Made by a program: the position numbers and the translations under genes. DNA of 64,000 nt, from assembly GCA_012064415.1 (NCBI GenBank), contig SSNU01000249.1:186001-250000 (forward strand). Direction: 5' to 3'. This document shows positions 12,225-24,200 of the stretch, piece by piece. How positions within the stretch are numbered: position 1 is the stretch's first letter; each line of letters begins with the position of its first letter. The notes beneath the pieces are model-generated. The model searched no databases, had not been told where the DNA came from, and saw only the letters and a program-made list of their open reading frames with translations. This DNA comes from Gyrodactylus bullatarudis. Its lineage: Eukaryota; Platyhelminthes; Monogenea; Gyrodactylidea; Gyrodactylidae.

Positions 12225-12566
12225 TTCTCACGAAATTGGACAAAGGAACAGGCCCTGATCAAGAGGGAAGACTACAACAAAGGAATGTACAGTATTATTA
12301 ACGATTCCTCCAAATTTATCAAAACAAAAACAAAAATGAAAGATTTTCAACCTGGGATATTTGAAAAGAAGGTCAATAAGACGCTGAAAGAAATGTTATC
12401 AAACAAGGTCATTGATGATACACTTTACAATAAACTCAGAAGTTCAAACAGTAACACTAATCGTTTATATGGCCTTCCCAAAATTTACAAAATGGACCTA
12501 CAGTGCAGAAATCAAGAAATTCCATTCCGACCGGTTTTGGACCAAAGCCAGTCTGCTACCCATTAA
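12216..12566 (+). pseudogene. Penelope-like element RT N-terminal fragment
   Basis: The plus strand reads KREDYNKGMYSIINDSSKF, then NKVIDDTLYNKL and NRLYGLPKIYK followed by IPFRPVLD, the fingers region of Penelope-like reverse transcriptases. Palm motifs with the catalytic aspartates are absent: the frame runs into Gypsy RNase H sequence at about 12560. Orientation is opposite to the GIY-YIG piece at 11697-12224. Likely a rearranged or inverted insertion rather than a functional gene. Confidence 0.8.
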
Positions 12567-14068
12567 ATAGTGAGATGGTTGGTGGAAATTCTCACACCAA
12601 TGAAGGAAGAAGTATATGGTACACAACGACTCTTGATCGATGGGTTGTCTTGATAAAACATCTGCTACAATATTCGCCTCGCCGCAAATATGGTAAATTA
12701 CGGAGACAAATTGTCCAATATACTCTAATCTTCTAGCGACACAATCACTCCTCATATTAATGTCGTTCCATTTCTGGATCGATTGGGTGGCTGTTTTGTT
12801 GTCAAAATAGATCTTAACCTCGCCATGACGGATGTAATGGCTGAACTTCCTACAAACCTTATACACACCGATCAACTCCAAATTGCATATTGGGTAAGTC
12901 TTTTCGCTAAGTTTTAAACTTCTAGAATAAAACGAGACCGGTCGCGGTCCGTCTGTGGTGTTCTGTTGAAGCACCGAGCCTATTCCTAATTTAGATGCAT
13001 CGGAATAGATCTCGAACTCAATATCCGGCTCTGTATATTTCAAGATAACTTTCTGTGTCAACAGCTGTTTCAACTGTTCGAACACTGCTATTTCTTTTTT
13101 ACCGAATTTAACGGGTCCGTCCTTGGTAGTTATACTCTGGATACAGTCCCACAATACTTTCTCATATAGAGCCATATTTGGAATGAAGCGACGATAAAAG
13201 TTTACTAGTCCTAGAAAAGACATGACTTTTTTCTTTGTATCTGGTTGAGGGAATTTCTGACCTTATCATTTAATAGTTCTAAACCTACGCGACTCAACTT
13301 ATGTCCCAAGAATTCAATTTACTCTTTCAAGAGTTCGAACTTTACTAAATTGACCTTAATATTATATCGGTCTTACCTTCGCAATACTTCTTCGATCATC
13401 TCTAAACCTTCTTCTACCGTCTCGGAAGCTATTATAATGTCATCGACATATGCTCTGACATTTTCAAGACCGGTCAATGCCGTGTCCATGACTCTTCAGA
13501 ATGTCTCTCCAGCATTCTTTAGTCCGAAAGGAGTCCCAATATATTCGAACAAACCGAACCCAGTATCCACAGCTGTCTTGTACTGATCGGCTTCTCTTAC
13601 TCGAATCTGATAGTACGCTTTGTTAGCATCTAACTTAGAATAAAATCTCTTGTTAGCAAAATGTAAAGTGGTATCCATCAGTTTAGGCATAGAATACTTG
13701 TCCCGTTTCGAAAGCTCATTAACTGCCCGGTAATCGCCACAAACTCTAACCTTCTTTGCGTTCACAGCTACTGTCAAAGGTCAAGACCAAGGACTGTTGG
13801 ATCTTCTGACTATCCCTTTTCGTTCGAGTTCCTCAAACTCTTTCTTGATAGCTAACTGCTTTTCAGAGTTGAGCCTACAGGATTTTATTATAACACTCCC
13901 AGCAGTAGTCTCTATTGCATGCTCAAACCCTACGATGAAGGAATGTCATTCAATGTCGAACACTGAACGATATTTATGAATTAATGCTTTGAGTCTAGAC
14001 TCGGTCTCTAACGCCTTCAAATCAACAGCTGAATCAAGCATGCTAGGAATCTCCACTTGTTTCAACTG
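12560..14068 (-). pseudogene. Ty3/Gypsy pol fragment: RT and RNase H, degenerate
   Basis: Read from 14068 down: linker, an RT core with VRVCGDYRAVNELSKRDKY and YSKLDANKAYYQIRV, PFGLKNAGETF, the catalytic YVDD box in VRAYVDDIIIAS (about 13440-13455), the thumb with FLGLVNFYRRFIPN, and RNase H with FEIYSDASKLGIGSVLQQ and HICGEANIVADVLSRQPI. Several in-frame stops (one right after GETF, two in the 13320-13380 stretch) and a frame change near 13240 make it inactive. GC is much higher than in neighbouring DNA. Protease and gag of what is probably the same copy lie beyond a 4-kb insertion, at 18449-19440; the integrase core is lost to the Penelope-like insertion on the other side. Confidence 0.88.
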
Positions 14069-14074
14069 GTCGTA

Positions 14075-14560
14075 TATTTAGAATAGAAATTTATGTATTT
14101 AAATTTACAGTACTAATAATATATACAAAATAGTCGTTAGAAAAAATAGTTCGTTAAGTTATTGTGGTTTTCAGGAATAAGGTTCTTTTTAAAATAATCA
14201 CATATGGTTTTAATGTTTGTTTTGGGGATTTTTTAAATATCAATTTGCAATCTACAGGTGATCGGGAGAATATTTGATAAAATAATAGAGAAACCACGTT
14301 TTTGTCTGAGATTGTGAGCTGGGACCTTGGATTTTGGGCTATCTTATAGCGTCTTATCCCGCCAAAATAATTTGAATTTTATAATTTAAAAAATGTAACT
14401 TAGCGAGTCAAACACGATGCCTGGCCATGTCGAGTGCCTGGCAAATGTCGGGACCGAGATCAATTTAGATCCGTTTTGTCGGCTCGCCTGGCAAATTCTT
14501 TAAAAAAATTTGTTTTACTGAGGTCACAACTTTGGTGTCTCGTCTACCATAATATTCCCG
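14075..14560. repeat. Interspersed repeat segment in the Gypsy interruption
   Basis: 14345-14480, with CCCGCCAAAATAATTTGAAT, then CAAACACGATGCCTGG and AATGTCGGGA, matches 23820-23935 in hexokinase B intron 5. No terminal repeats or coding capacity are visible. The rest of the interval is AT-rich and featureless. Confidence 0.5.
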
Positions 14561-14569
14561 GATTTTGCG

Positions 14570-16445
14570 TATTATTGTAGAGGATTATAGAAGCTGATAT
14601 TCTTCTAAGCCAGATAGGGCAAAGGTAGGTTTTTAATAAACATTCATGGTAGCTAATTGGGCCAACACACTTCCTGATGAGTCTAAATTGAATGCGTTCT
14701 AGCCTAGAACTTCTAGGGCTTTCGATGAGGATTGAGAAATATTTACAATGAGAGCTGAACAGTAGTCTAATTTGGATAGAATAAAGCTATATATGACTAA
14801 GACAGGAATTTTGTTGTAAAGGTATCCATAAAAGTGATCAAGTTTGAGGCAGTACTTTTATTGGGCACAAATCCGTGTTGAGAGGGATCGAGGGAATCCA
14901 GAAAGATTGGTTTGATAAGCTGTGTAAGAATTGAGTCAATAAGCGAGAGGAAAATCGGCAGATTTGAGATTGGTCTAAAGTCATTAGGCGCTTTGGGGTT
15001 GGGGCATTTTGGAATTGGAGTTAATCTTATAATAGTCCATTGCTCTAGAATTTTATTGAGAAATATAAGACGCGACAAATAGTAAGCTAACTTTGAGTGG
15101 AAGTCATCAGGCAGAGTTAGAAGATCCAGGCTTTGGAAGGGTATGTGTGGAAATCAGCTCGGATAGAATTTTCAAAAATAATTTGATCCGTGAGTTGGGA
15201 CGATGAAAGACTGTTATTTGATGTTCTTGTACATCGTTGAATCATATGTAGAAAAAAATCGAAATTGAAATCTGGGTTGAATAATTGATCAGAGTATTGA
15301 AGATAAATTTGTCTGAGTCGGGAAAAAGATGTGACGAAATGTGGGATAGAGGCATCATAGTTGTTTTTTGATTCTGGCAAAGACGAGATCAAGGAAGCTT
15401 GAGTCTCTTGACGGGAATTGAATAATCTGTTTCAAGTTCATTGAATTAGCTAAGTCGAATATTGGGGAAGAAAAGTCCAGCTTTTCTGGAGTGTAATGAG
15501 GTCTGTTGAAGTCTCCGCATATAATTTTGTTTTTTTAAGTAAATGAGTGATTTGAGATATGCATTCAGATATGTGTTTTTCGGAGATTGAAGAGACAGGA
15601 GGAAGATTGTATATAAGGCATATTGAGAGATGGGGATTTTTCTTGAAGACGTTCAATACCAGGACTTCAGGCTGAGATGATTTAGCAACGATTGATGTTG
15701 TTAGGTCTGATTTTATAAGAGCAGCAACCAGGTTTTGTGTGGGTTCTGTCTGATCTGAAGATGGAATAGTTTTTAGCTAAAATATCAGAGTCTTCAATGA
15801 ACGACTTAAGCCATGTCTCGGTGAGTAAGATTATATATGGATTATGAAGAGATATAAGTTGCTTCAAGTGGTGATTTGAGGTAAGAAAAGATCTTATATT
15901 CCATAGTATAATGGTGAGCTGGACTTGGTTAAATTTTTCCCAAATGCTTAAGCTTTGCAGAGGCGGTAAGAAATAACTGTTTCTCCTGAAGATCACTGTT
16001 ATTTACTTTGTTAGTCAAGGTGTTGCTTTTCACAGAAATATTTGGTAGAGACACTCAAGGTCTTTTGGATAGTTGATTTGAAGTGGAGGTTTCATTACTT
16101 CTTTTAATAGATAAGGGGTGAGAGAAAGTGAAAGATGATGTGGATGGGATACCCGTTGGGGTGTTTGATGTTGTAATGTTTGAAATAATATTTGGATTGA
16201 CCGTTGAAGGCAAGGTGGGGTTAACTTTTAATGCAGGAGAGCGAAGTTGTGCCTGTTGGATTTTTGAGGAGCTGGTTTTTGATTGAGTAACAGGAGTTTT
16301 GAACCTTTTGGGTATTGATGTTGGGAGTGGAGTTATCACTTCGAGGTTTAGGTGGTTTTCTTTTTTCGGCAGGTTTTGAGGGTGTGATTATAATTCCTTT
16401 CGGAGCAAATTCATTGTAAATAAGGCTGAGAAGTTGATTTGGAAT
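14570..16445 (-). mobile_element. Non-LTR retrotransposon B (APE endonuclease-RT family), broken
   Basis: Read right to left: a basic, Pro-rich ORF1-like stretch (16440-16055), the endonuclease N-terminus with ILWNIRSFLTSN and LLTETWL (15996-15690), an endonuclease middle (15656-15450), the linker (15392-15117), RT fingers with WTIIRLTPIPKCPNPKAPND and RPISNLPIFLSLID (15078-14797), then directly the conserved C-terminal region with SRLERIQFRLIRK and WLRR (about 14730-14620). The RT palm, including the FADD box, is deleted between 14797 and 14730. Multiple frameshifts and stops. It follows element A immediately in the same orientation. Family-level placement (CR1/Jockey-like) is by motif only. 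Confidence 0.8.
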
Positions 16446-16462
16446 ATATATATACTAGATTT

Positions 16463-18431
16463 TTATTTAAAATAATTATTAAAATAGTTATGAGAATCTG
16501 GTACAAGTTTTAAAAGAATTTGACAAATTTTTGAAATGTTTTTGGACTTGAAAATATTAAAATCTATTTGGAATCTGGTTCTGAGCGGGAGAAGAACATT
16601 AAGTAAAATAGAATATCCACGTGATGCTCTCAAATTGTATTGACTAGTGGAATTGGGCGCAAATTTAGAGTAGAGGACAGCAGAAGAGGCCGTTCTTCTT
16701 AGCCAAAGGGGATGGAGATTGGCTCTGTTCAGGAGATCCTTGTAGGGAAGAGGTCCAAGACAGCTTTTGAGGTATGTATATTGAATCCTCTCTAATTTCT
16801 TACTAGTGCCAACCGGAACATCACAGAGAATATCTGATCCATAGTCAAGATGAAGTAGAATGAGAGATTTGTATAGGTTGAGACGGAGAGACGGGTCATT
16901 GATGAATTTCCTGAGAAAATAGGTTTTACAGCGTATAATTTTGAGGATTTCTTTTGAATGGATATTGGTTTTGAGATTATGGTCATATGAGAGACCAAGA
17001 TCTTTGATGAAGGACACTGTATTGAAAGGTATATTATGATTTAAGAGGGAGCTCTTAATGGGCATGACTTTGTTCTTACTTTGATTGATCTTGAGACCTA
17101 TTAAAGAAAGAGATTGTTGAAGGTGGTGCATTTCCTCATTGATCAAAAATCTGTTTTGAATGATTGGGATGAGAAGCTTGATGTCATCAGCGTGCTTGAA
17201 ATACTTTACAGATGGGTCAGCTGGTTTAATGTTTGAGAATATTAAATTAAATATGAAAGGGCCAATAATGGAACCTTGTGGGACACCAGAGGAGATGGGA
17301 GAGAGAGTTGATTTTTGTTCATTGAGTACAACCTTTTGATGCCTATTTGATAAGAATGACATCACAAGGTTGATTATAAACGGATTAATATTATGGTGAC
17401 TTAGTGTTCTATGAATGACAGAATGGAAGACTGTCAAAAGCTTTTTCTATGTCCACATAGACTACTACACATGGAATATGAGATCATGAGTAGAGTCGAG
17501 AAAGCTGATGAGATTGGAGCATGTACTTCGACCAGATACAAATCCATGTTGATTGGGGTCAAGTTGAATAATGTGTTTGAGATGAGAATATATGAAAGCA
17601 TCAATTAAAGTGAGAAAAATTGGAAGAAGAAAGATCGGTCGAAAATCACATGGTTGAGTTGGTTTGGCAATTTTTGGGATCGGTTGAATTGAGATGATAA
17701 GCCATTCCTTGGGAATATCACTGATATTGAAAATATTTTGATAGATGAGTAAAAAATACGGTAGGTAAAGCGAGTAAAAGGGAGGGAGATAGAAATGAGT
17801 TATCTTTCCTTGCCTGGTTATTTGTGTTGAGTAATAAATCTCAGGGGGCGAAATTGAAACATTTGGTTGAAAACAAGCTGGGCAGTCATTTACCTTGAGT
17901 GAAGAAATTGTTTATAGCATCAGGTGAGATTATTACTGCTGAGGTTTTGGTTGAGGAATTAGAAAGGAATCTAATTTTTTTCCAAGCCTGTTTAGGATTC
18001 GTTTTGATATCCGCTAGAATAGAGGACTCAAAAAGCGCTTGGAAGCTTAGAAGTTGTAGATTGGTGCTGTTTTTAGACAGTCTAGATGAGTGAAAAATTA
18101 AATCATTTAAAACTTTAAAGTTAAAACCCTTTGGAAAAAGAATCGAAATAACTGGAATAACCGAGGAGACAAATTTTGAGATGTCCGTTACCAGATGTGG
18201 AATTTTTGTGTTATATGGTAGAAAGTCTGTTGTAGAGTAGATCAAAATAAGATGATCCGATGAGGGGACTTGGAGTACTTTGTGAAGATATAGATCTGGA
18301 ATGCCAGTAAATATAAGGTCCAAATATGATCCTAAAGGTAATCGAGTAGGTAAATTAGATATCTGTTTGAGGCTGAGAGAATTAGCCAAGAATAAGACTA
18401 TTTGAGGACAATATAGGAGTCGACTACCCAT
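16463..18431 (-). mobile_element. Non-LTR retrotransposon A, 5'-truncated
   Basis: 18431-17886 reads the endonuclease end, with SSDHLILIYST, and the linker (NPKQAWKKIRFL). 17885-17440 is a decayed RT fingers region with stops. 17437-16463 is open for 324 codons and carries the RT core SSGVPQGSIIGPFIFNL, a variant catalytic box KYFKHADDIKLL (His where Phe is usual) and the C-terminal KKLERIQYTYLK ... WLRR segment. The element is inserted between Gypsy protease and RT, with element B abutting its 3' end. The altered box and stops indicate it is dead. Confidence 0.85.
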
Positions 18432-18448
18432 CCAATATGTGCATACCG

Positions 18449-19440
18449 GAGTTAGAAAAAGAAATGTTTATATACATTATATTTATTAAATCTTAGATCT
18501 CTTCTTAAATTACCATTTGACGATATTTTTCCGCCTCCAAGAACCGCTATTGAGTCGATTTCGTCGGAACTACCATTGCCTGTATGAAAAATAGAAACAT
18601 TAGCTCTAGTGTCCACTAAAAATTTATCACCCGAAATTTCGCAGGTCACCGCAAGTCGAGTGTTTTCAATCTTATCAGATCTTACTTTACAAGCTTCCTG
18701 AATTCACAGGTGCCCGGCAACTTGCAATCGATCGACTTCTCTCTGTACTTATTGTGACTAAAGCACAACTTATAAGCAATCCCATCTATTGTTGCATTAA
18801 ATAGACGCTCGGGATAGACCTTCTTTGTCACCGGCTCAGCAACTGAAAAAGGCTTGACGGGCATCGCACGCTTCGCTCCTGGAGGTGGCAAAACATTTTA
18901 AACTATTTTATTAGATAAAATTTCATCATTCTGTTTCTGTCTAAAAATTTACTCTCTACTACTTTTCTTGGTAGCGTGAGCCACCTGAGCAGGTTTTTCT
19001 AACTTAGGCACTAAGTTATCAATGATAACTTATCATATAAAGCATTAAGGTCTAGTGTTTGGATATCACTAGACTCAATAAAAATAAGAGGCATAAAATA
19101 CTCACTGCTGACAGCTCCAACCTCTTTCTTTACTTCACACCCTTCTCGGGCCTCAGCCACCGAAAGCGAATCGGCTTTGTCTATCAACTGTTCACTTATT
19201 TGTCTCGGGATAACAGCTAAAAATAGGTACTTCCCATTCTTCGGATCTCCATGATGAACCATCTCGAAGATCCGTCGGCAGCTGGTGAGTGGCGAACTCA
19301 AGTCCCTCCTCATTTGAGCGATTATCTGGCTCGGGCTTGGCTCGCTCACATCAACGATGGCTTTTAATATTTCGACAGCAGACTTTTTCATCTCTGACTG
19401 ACTGACCAACTCGTCAACAATCTTATTGTTGATTTTTTGC
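18449..19440 (-). pseudogene. Ty3/Gypsy gag and protease, degenerate
   Basis: Read from 19440 down: a gag region with PSPSQIIAQMRRDLSSPL and HGDPKNGKYLFLAVIPRQIS (19410-19011), a gap with stops, a gag C-terminal/protease lead-in with ERLFNATIDGIAYKLCFSHN (18891-18682), then an aspartic protease whose active site reads LVDTRANVSIF, with Arg where Gly is expected in the DTGA motif. The frame is lost at the non-LTR insertion near 18440. Order and strand agree with the RT/RNase H block at 12560-14068, of which this is probably the upstream half. It starts directly after the LTR at 19450-19568. Confidence 0.75.
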
Positions 19441-19449
19441 CTCCAATTC

Positions 19450-19568
19450 GTTTTAGGAATTCTGAGAATTCAATTCTGAAATACTTAAAAGTTTTATTAT
19501 TTCTATAGTCTTATGGTTCGAAGTTTCTCTGATCGCATATTTCTTACTTACCATCCTAAATCCCCACA
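19450..19568 (-). repeat. Gypsy LTR (right copy)
   Basis: Direct repeat of 10735-10854. The minus strand shows a purine tract (complement at 19569-19584) followed by TGTGGGGATTTAGG and the shared LTR core. Downstream on that strand come a TTGGAGGC element that may mark the primer-binding site, and then gag. The exact 3' boundary is uncertain. Confidence 0.6.
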
Positions 19569-19631
19569 TTCTCCCCTCTTTTTTATGCGGAACATTAAAA
19601 AAATAATGTAGTGGCTGAGCGGTGGTAGTAG

Positions 19632-19735
19632 TCATATCTCACTTGGAGTAAACGAAATTGTCTCTCTAGTTTTTATGTTTCTCTTAGGTTTAGGGTCACC
19701 TGAACCTTCTATTTCTTCTTCTCTGCCCTCACAGA
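19632..19735 (-). pseudogene. Gypsy pol acidic tail of an upstream tandem copy
   Basis: Nearly identical to 10912-11013: the last roughly 33 codons of pol (ending in RNIKTRETISFTPSEI and a stop), then the purine tract and LTR. It is on the 5' side of the LTR that leads into gag, so it cannot belong to the same copy as that gag. It indicates a second Gypsy copy upstream sharing the LTR. Confidence 0.65.
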
Positions 19736-19739
19736 ATAT

Positions 19740-21212
19740 CTTAAATCACCACAGAGTCTGTGGCACAGACCCACCCTAATTTTCATCCTATTTGATTTCT
19801 TGTTGATATTAGAGTAAAAAGGATAGATTCCGGTTTTTAGAAGGTCTAGTACCTGGTTAGATGCCGCCTAAATTAAAAAATTAATAAGACTTATCACATA
19901 ACAGTAAATAAGTTTTGTTCTCCCTCTGGGGGCTTTCGTGACAACAAATTTTTTACTTCACAGATTACTTCAAAAATCATTTTTTTACAAAAAAGTGTTT
20001 TTAATTTGGAATCAGCAGATTATTGTGTCAAAATCTCATTTCAGTTAAATCTATAATTTCGAATTTAGAGACGAAGAGTAAGACCGTTAGCTTTTGAGTC
20101 TCTCAGCGAAAACGATATGGTAAGAGAAATAAATGAATCTCTGCCTCTCCAGAATCACTAATTTTAAATATTTTAATGTACATACTTGCAAGTAGTTTCA
20201 TAAAAAAAAAACTGAGAAAAGGAGTTAAGATGAGAGTTAGAATTAGGGAGACCAGAAAAAGGCATACTTTATGGTGTAAAAAGGCAAATTCATAAAATTG
20301 AATGTCTCTCACAAGAAGCATCCCAAGAAGATATCTGCTAATAGAGAAAATTATTACAAATCCTAATAAGATCTGTAATTTCGTTACTATTCATTTCAAA
20401 ACCTTCGTGTTCATCAATGAATGATATTTTTACATCAGGGCATCTCTATACAATAGTTTAGCTGCTTTAAGGAATAATGACATGAAATCTAATGAAATGC
20501 TTTCCCTAAGTCCTATATTCAAATTCTTTACTCTTACTACAAGAGCAAAAGAAACTTTAACAACACAGTAAAACAAAAAAGGCAAATTCATAAAAATCGA
20601 ATGTACCTCTCAAGTAGTGATTTAAAAATTTATTCAATTCTTCAAGCCTCTATACAATGAGAATGTAATGTTGATTTGAATAATCTATTTACTGTGAGTC
20701 CCCATAAAAAATTTGAATTAGACAATTCAAATTCAACCAAGATGAAGATAAACAATGATAAAAAACTTGCACAATCCTTTAGAAAAATGAAAAAACTAAC
20801 CTTTATAAAAAAGGCAAAAAGGCAAACTTATCCCTTATTAAGAGGTTTAGAGAAAGAAGGACTGAAATTTTGATCGCCCTAGTTAGAACTTAAAAGACAT
20901 AAAATTATACTTATTAGTGATATATTAATGATTCTTGGATTCGTAATGATATAAATTAAAAATTTGTATGACTCAATGTCCTTACATCGTAACCATGATT
21001 TCAAAATCCAAGGATAATATACTCTTAATCGAAAAATTTTTCAAGTATAAATAAGTATAAAAAGTTAGCCCAAATTGTAATCATTTATTAGAATATAAGA
21101 AATGCAAATAAAACCAAAATAAATCTTACTACGAAATATTGATTATAATTATAATAAACCTAGTCCATCGTATCAATATTAATTATAATTACTCAGAATA
21201 AAAGCGTACTTT
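19740..21212. other. Intergenic and 5' flank of hexokinase B
   Basis: No supported gene. A phrase beginning AAAAAGGCAAATTCATAAAA followed by GAATGT...CTC occurs at about 20277-20310 and again at 20577-20612, a short dispersed duplication. The last 200 bp are very AT-rich and presumably hold the hexokinase B promoter; no confident TATA box. Confidence 0.4.
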
Positions 21213-24200
21213 ATGAGTGCCAAAGATAAACAAGTACTGGATGAGGTAGAAAAGATCTTGGCAAAGTTTGAGTTGAAAATCCAAGATTATGAGCAGATTA
21301 TGCATTCAATACTCCAGTCAATGAATAATGGTCTGACAAAATCTCATAGAGACTCTTCTTCCATTAAAATGTATCCTTCCTTTGTCGTGGAAATACCTAA
21401 TGGTACAGGTAAATTAATTTTTTCTAGTTGTCCTACATTAAAGAGAAAGGAAGATACCTAGCACTGGACCTCGGTGGCACAAATTACAGGATATTAGTCG
21501 TCGAAATGACAGGCCATAAGAACGAAATCAGCGTGGATGAGAGAGTTTTCACTATTCCGAAAGACAAAATGCTGGGCACTGCTGAATCGGTGAGATAAAA
21601 CTATGAAAAATAAACTAAACTTGAATTTTAAGCTGTTTTCCTATATTGCTGAGACATTAAAGGATTTTCTCGTCAAATATAATCTTCAGAAAGAGGAGTT
21701 ACAGCTTGGATTTACGTTCTCTTTCCCATGTCAGAAGAGCAACCTACTATACGCCCGACTAGTGAAATGGACAAAAGGATTCTCAGCCACCGGCGTTGTC
21801 AACGAAAATGTTGCTGAACTTCTCCAAAAGGCAATCGACAAGACAGGATTAAAAGTTAAACTACGCGGAGTAGTTAATGATGCTGTTGGAACCCTCACTG
21901 CTTGTTCCTTGTCGGATTCCAAATGTACCATTGGTTTAATAATAGGAACTGGAACCAATGTTGCTTACGTTGAGAGGATTGAGAACATTGAACTGATCAA
22001 GGATGATTATAGAGATAAGGAAAATATGATAATTAATACAGAATGGGGTGCTTTTGGTGAGAAGGGTGAACTCAATCACATTCTGACAGAATATGACCGA
22101 ACACTCGATGCAAACAGCCTTAACCCCGGTCATCATGTGTATGTTCCATTGAATCTTTTAAAATAGAATTGTCCAGTTATGAGAAATTATGCTCGGGAAT
22201 GAACCTCGGTGAAATTTGTCGATACGTGTTTCTGAATTTGATCGATAGAAATTTACTCTTTGATGGAGTCATTCCTGAAATTTTCAAGAAACCTCAAGGA
22301 TTTGACACAAAATTCATCACTGAAGCTGAAAGGTAAGATTCTCATAAAGAATATTTTCAGGCTAGAAATAGGTTCATTTCGATTTTTTATTAGTATTACG
22401 TTTCTAAATCAATCATAAACCTGACACGAATTGCACTCTTTATACAATTGAAGAATATTTCAATAATTTTACATAATATTCATTTTTCTAATTGATTGTA
22501 TATTCAGTATTTCAAGTTAAAATGGATTGAAAAATTTCAAATTTAAACCTAACCCAGTTTGACTTTGAGGGTTAAGTATTCCTAGATGTTTTACGTTCAA
22601 AAGATAAAAAATAAATTAAATTGTAGATTATAATAATTATTAAACTCAAATAAATTAGCTTCAATTTGATGTATCTTCCACCTTAATTCGAGAGGCAGAA
22701 GTTTTATTAATCTTCAGTAGTTTATAGAATGGGAAGACGACTATAGCTGAGTGTGGGATTAAAAGGGCTAAAAATATACTAGAACGAAATGATTTTGTAA
22801 GTTTTAACCAATTTTTTCAGAAATGCTGAAATGCGCAATTTTTTGTTTTGGGCGACACTCAAGGTATCATTAGATAGGAAATTAAATTTTGATTCTAATG
22901 ATGCCTAATTAGGCATTTAGTTAATAAAAATTTAATTGTTTGAAATTATATTTTTATTTTAAATTCTTAAATTTGGTTTTTTCTATTTATCTCAAAAACC
23001 AAACACAATTTAGAAAATATAATTACAGATCTGAAATCAGCACAAAATTTCGATCCAGGAAGTGTTTGGGATCAAGATCCTATTGCACATAGTGTCCTAC
23101 TCTGTAATTATTTATCTTTACGTAATGGAAAAATAAATAAAGCTTACTTCGTTATTACAGTAAAAATATTTCTATTGAAACACAGTGAATTTTCAAATTT
23201 TCACAAAAAATTACTTTTTTCCTATCTAAATGTATAGAAATCACTTGCTGATTGGTCGAGATAAATAATACTTAATTAGAGGGTAATATTCGTGTTTCAA
23301 TAACAATACGATGTTTCAATAGAAATATTTTTACTGTAACTAATAGCTGAATTAAAGACCAAATACTACTAGAATATTCTCTGAGAAATTTCTAGACCTT
23401 TCTTTTCCAGAACAATGAATAAGCTCCTATGATATGATATAGGACCTATATATAAATTTTTATTTATTTCAGAGATCCGCCCAAACTTTACTATAGCACT
23501 AGTTATATGCTAACTGAATATCTCAATGTACAAGTAGTTCAATTACTTGACAGTAAAGTTGTTCGAATGGTTTGTGAAATGGTCTCAACAAGAGCTGCTT
23601 ATCTTATTGGAGCTGGTTAGTTGATTTATATCAATAAATTCTCCGTTTTTCATCCGTTAATCTTGATCATTTCTCATTTTTGTAAAAAATTTCTATTATT
23701 TGAGCTAACTTTTTTCATTGATTTTAAGTTGAGAGAAGGATCAAAAGTTATTTTTAGGATCACAATTTGAGAAGGAAATCACATAAAATGGAGTTCTTAT
23801 AATATGCGATACAACGAATATGGTAACTTTTCCCGCCAAAATAATTTGAATTTTAGTTACATTTATAACTATAAATATTTGATTATAATCAAACACGATG
23901 CCTGGAAAATGTCGGGAGCGATATCAGTTTATTTCTAATCTTTGTTTTACATTTAGAGTTCAAAACATTTTAATCCTTTCGGTGCCGAGACACAATTTTT
24001 ATAAGAACCAAAATTTAGCTATGAAGATACCAAGTTATTTGGCCAAAAATATTACAAATGCAAGTTCACATTTTGGGCTTCAATTTAAACTTTAATTGAT
24101 CCAGAAACCTATAAAACTGGTAGAGTTATGAAGGTACAAAAAATAGGAAAATGTCCATCGGCACCGAGAGGGTTAAAGCAAGTGCAAAATGATTTGATTG

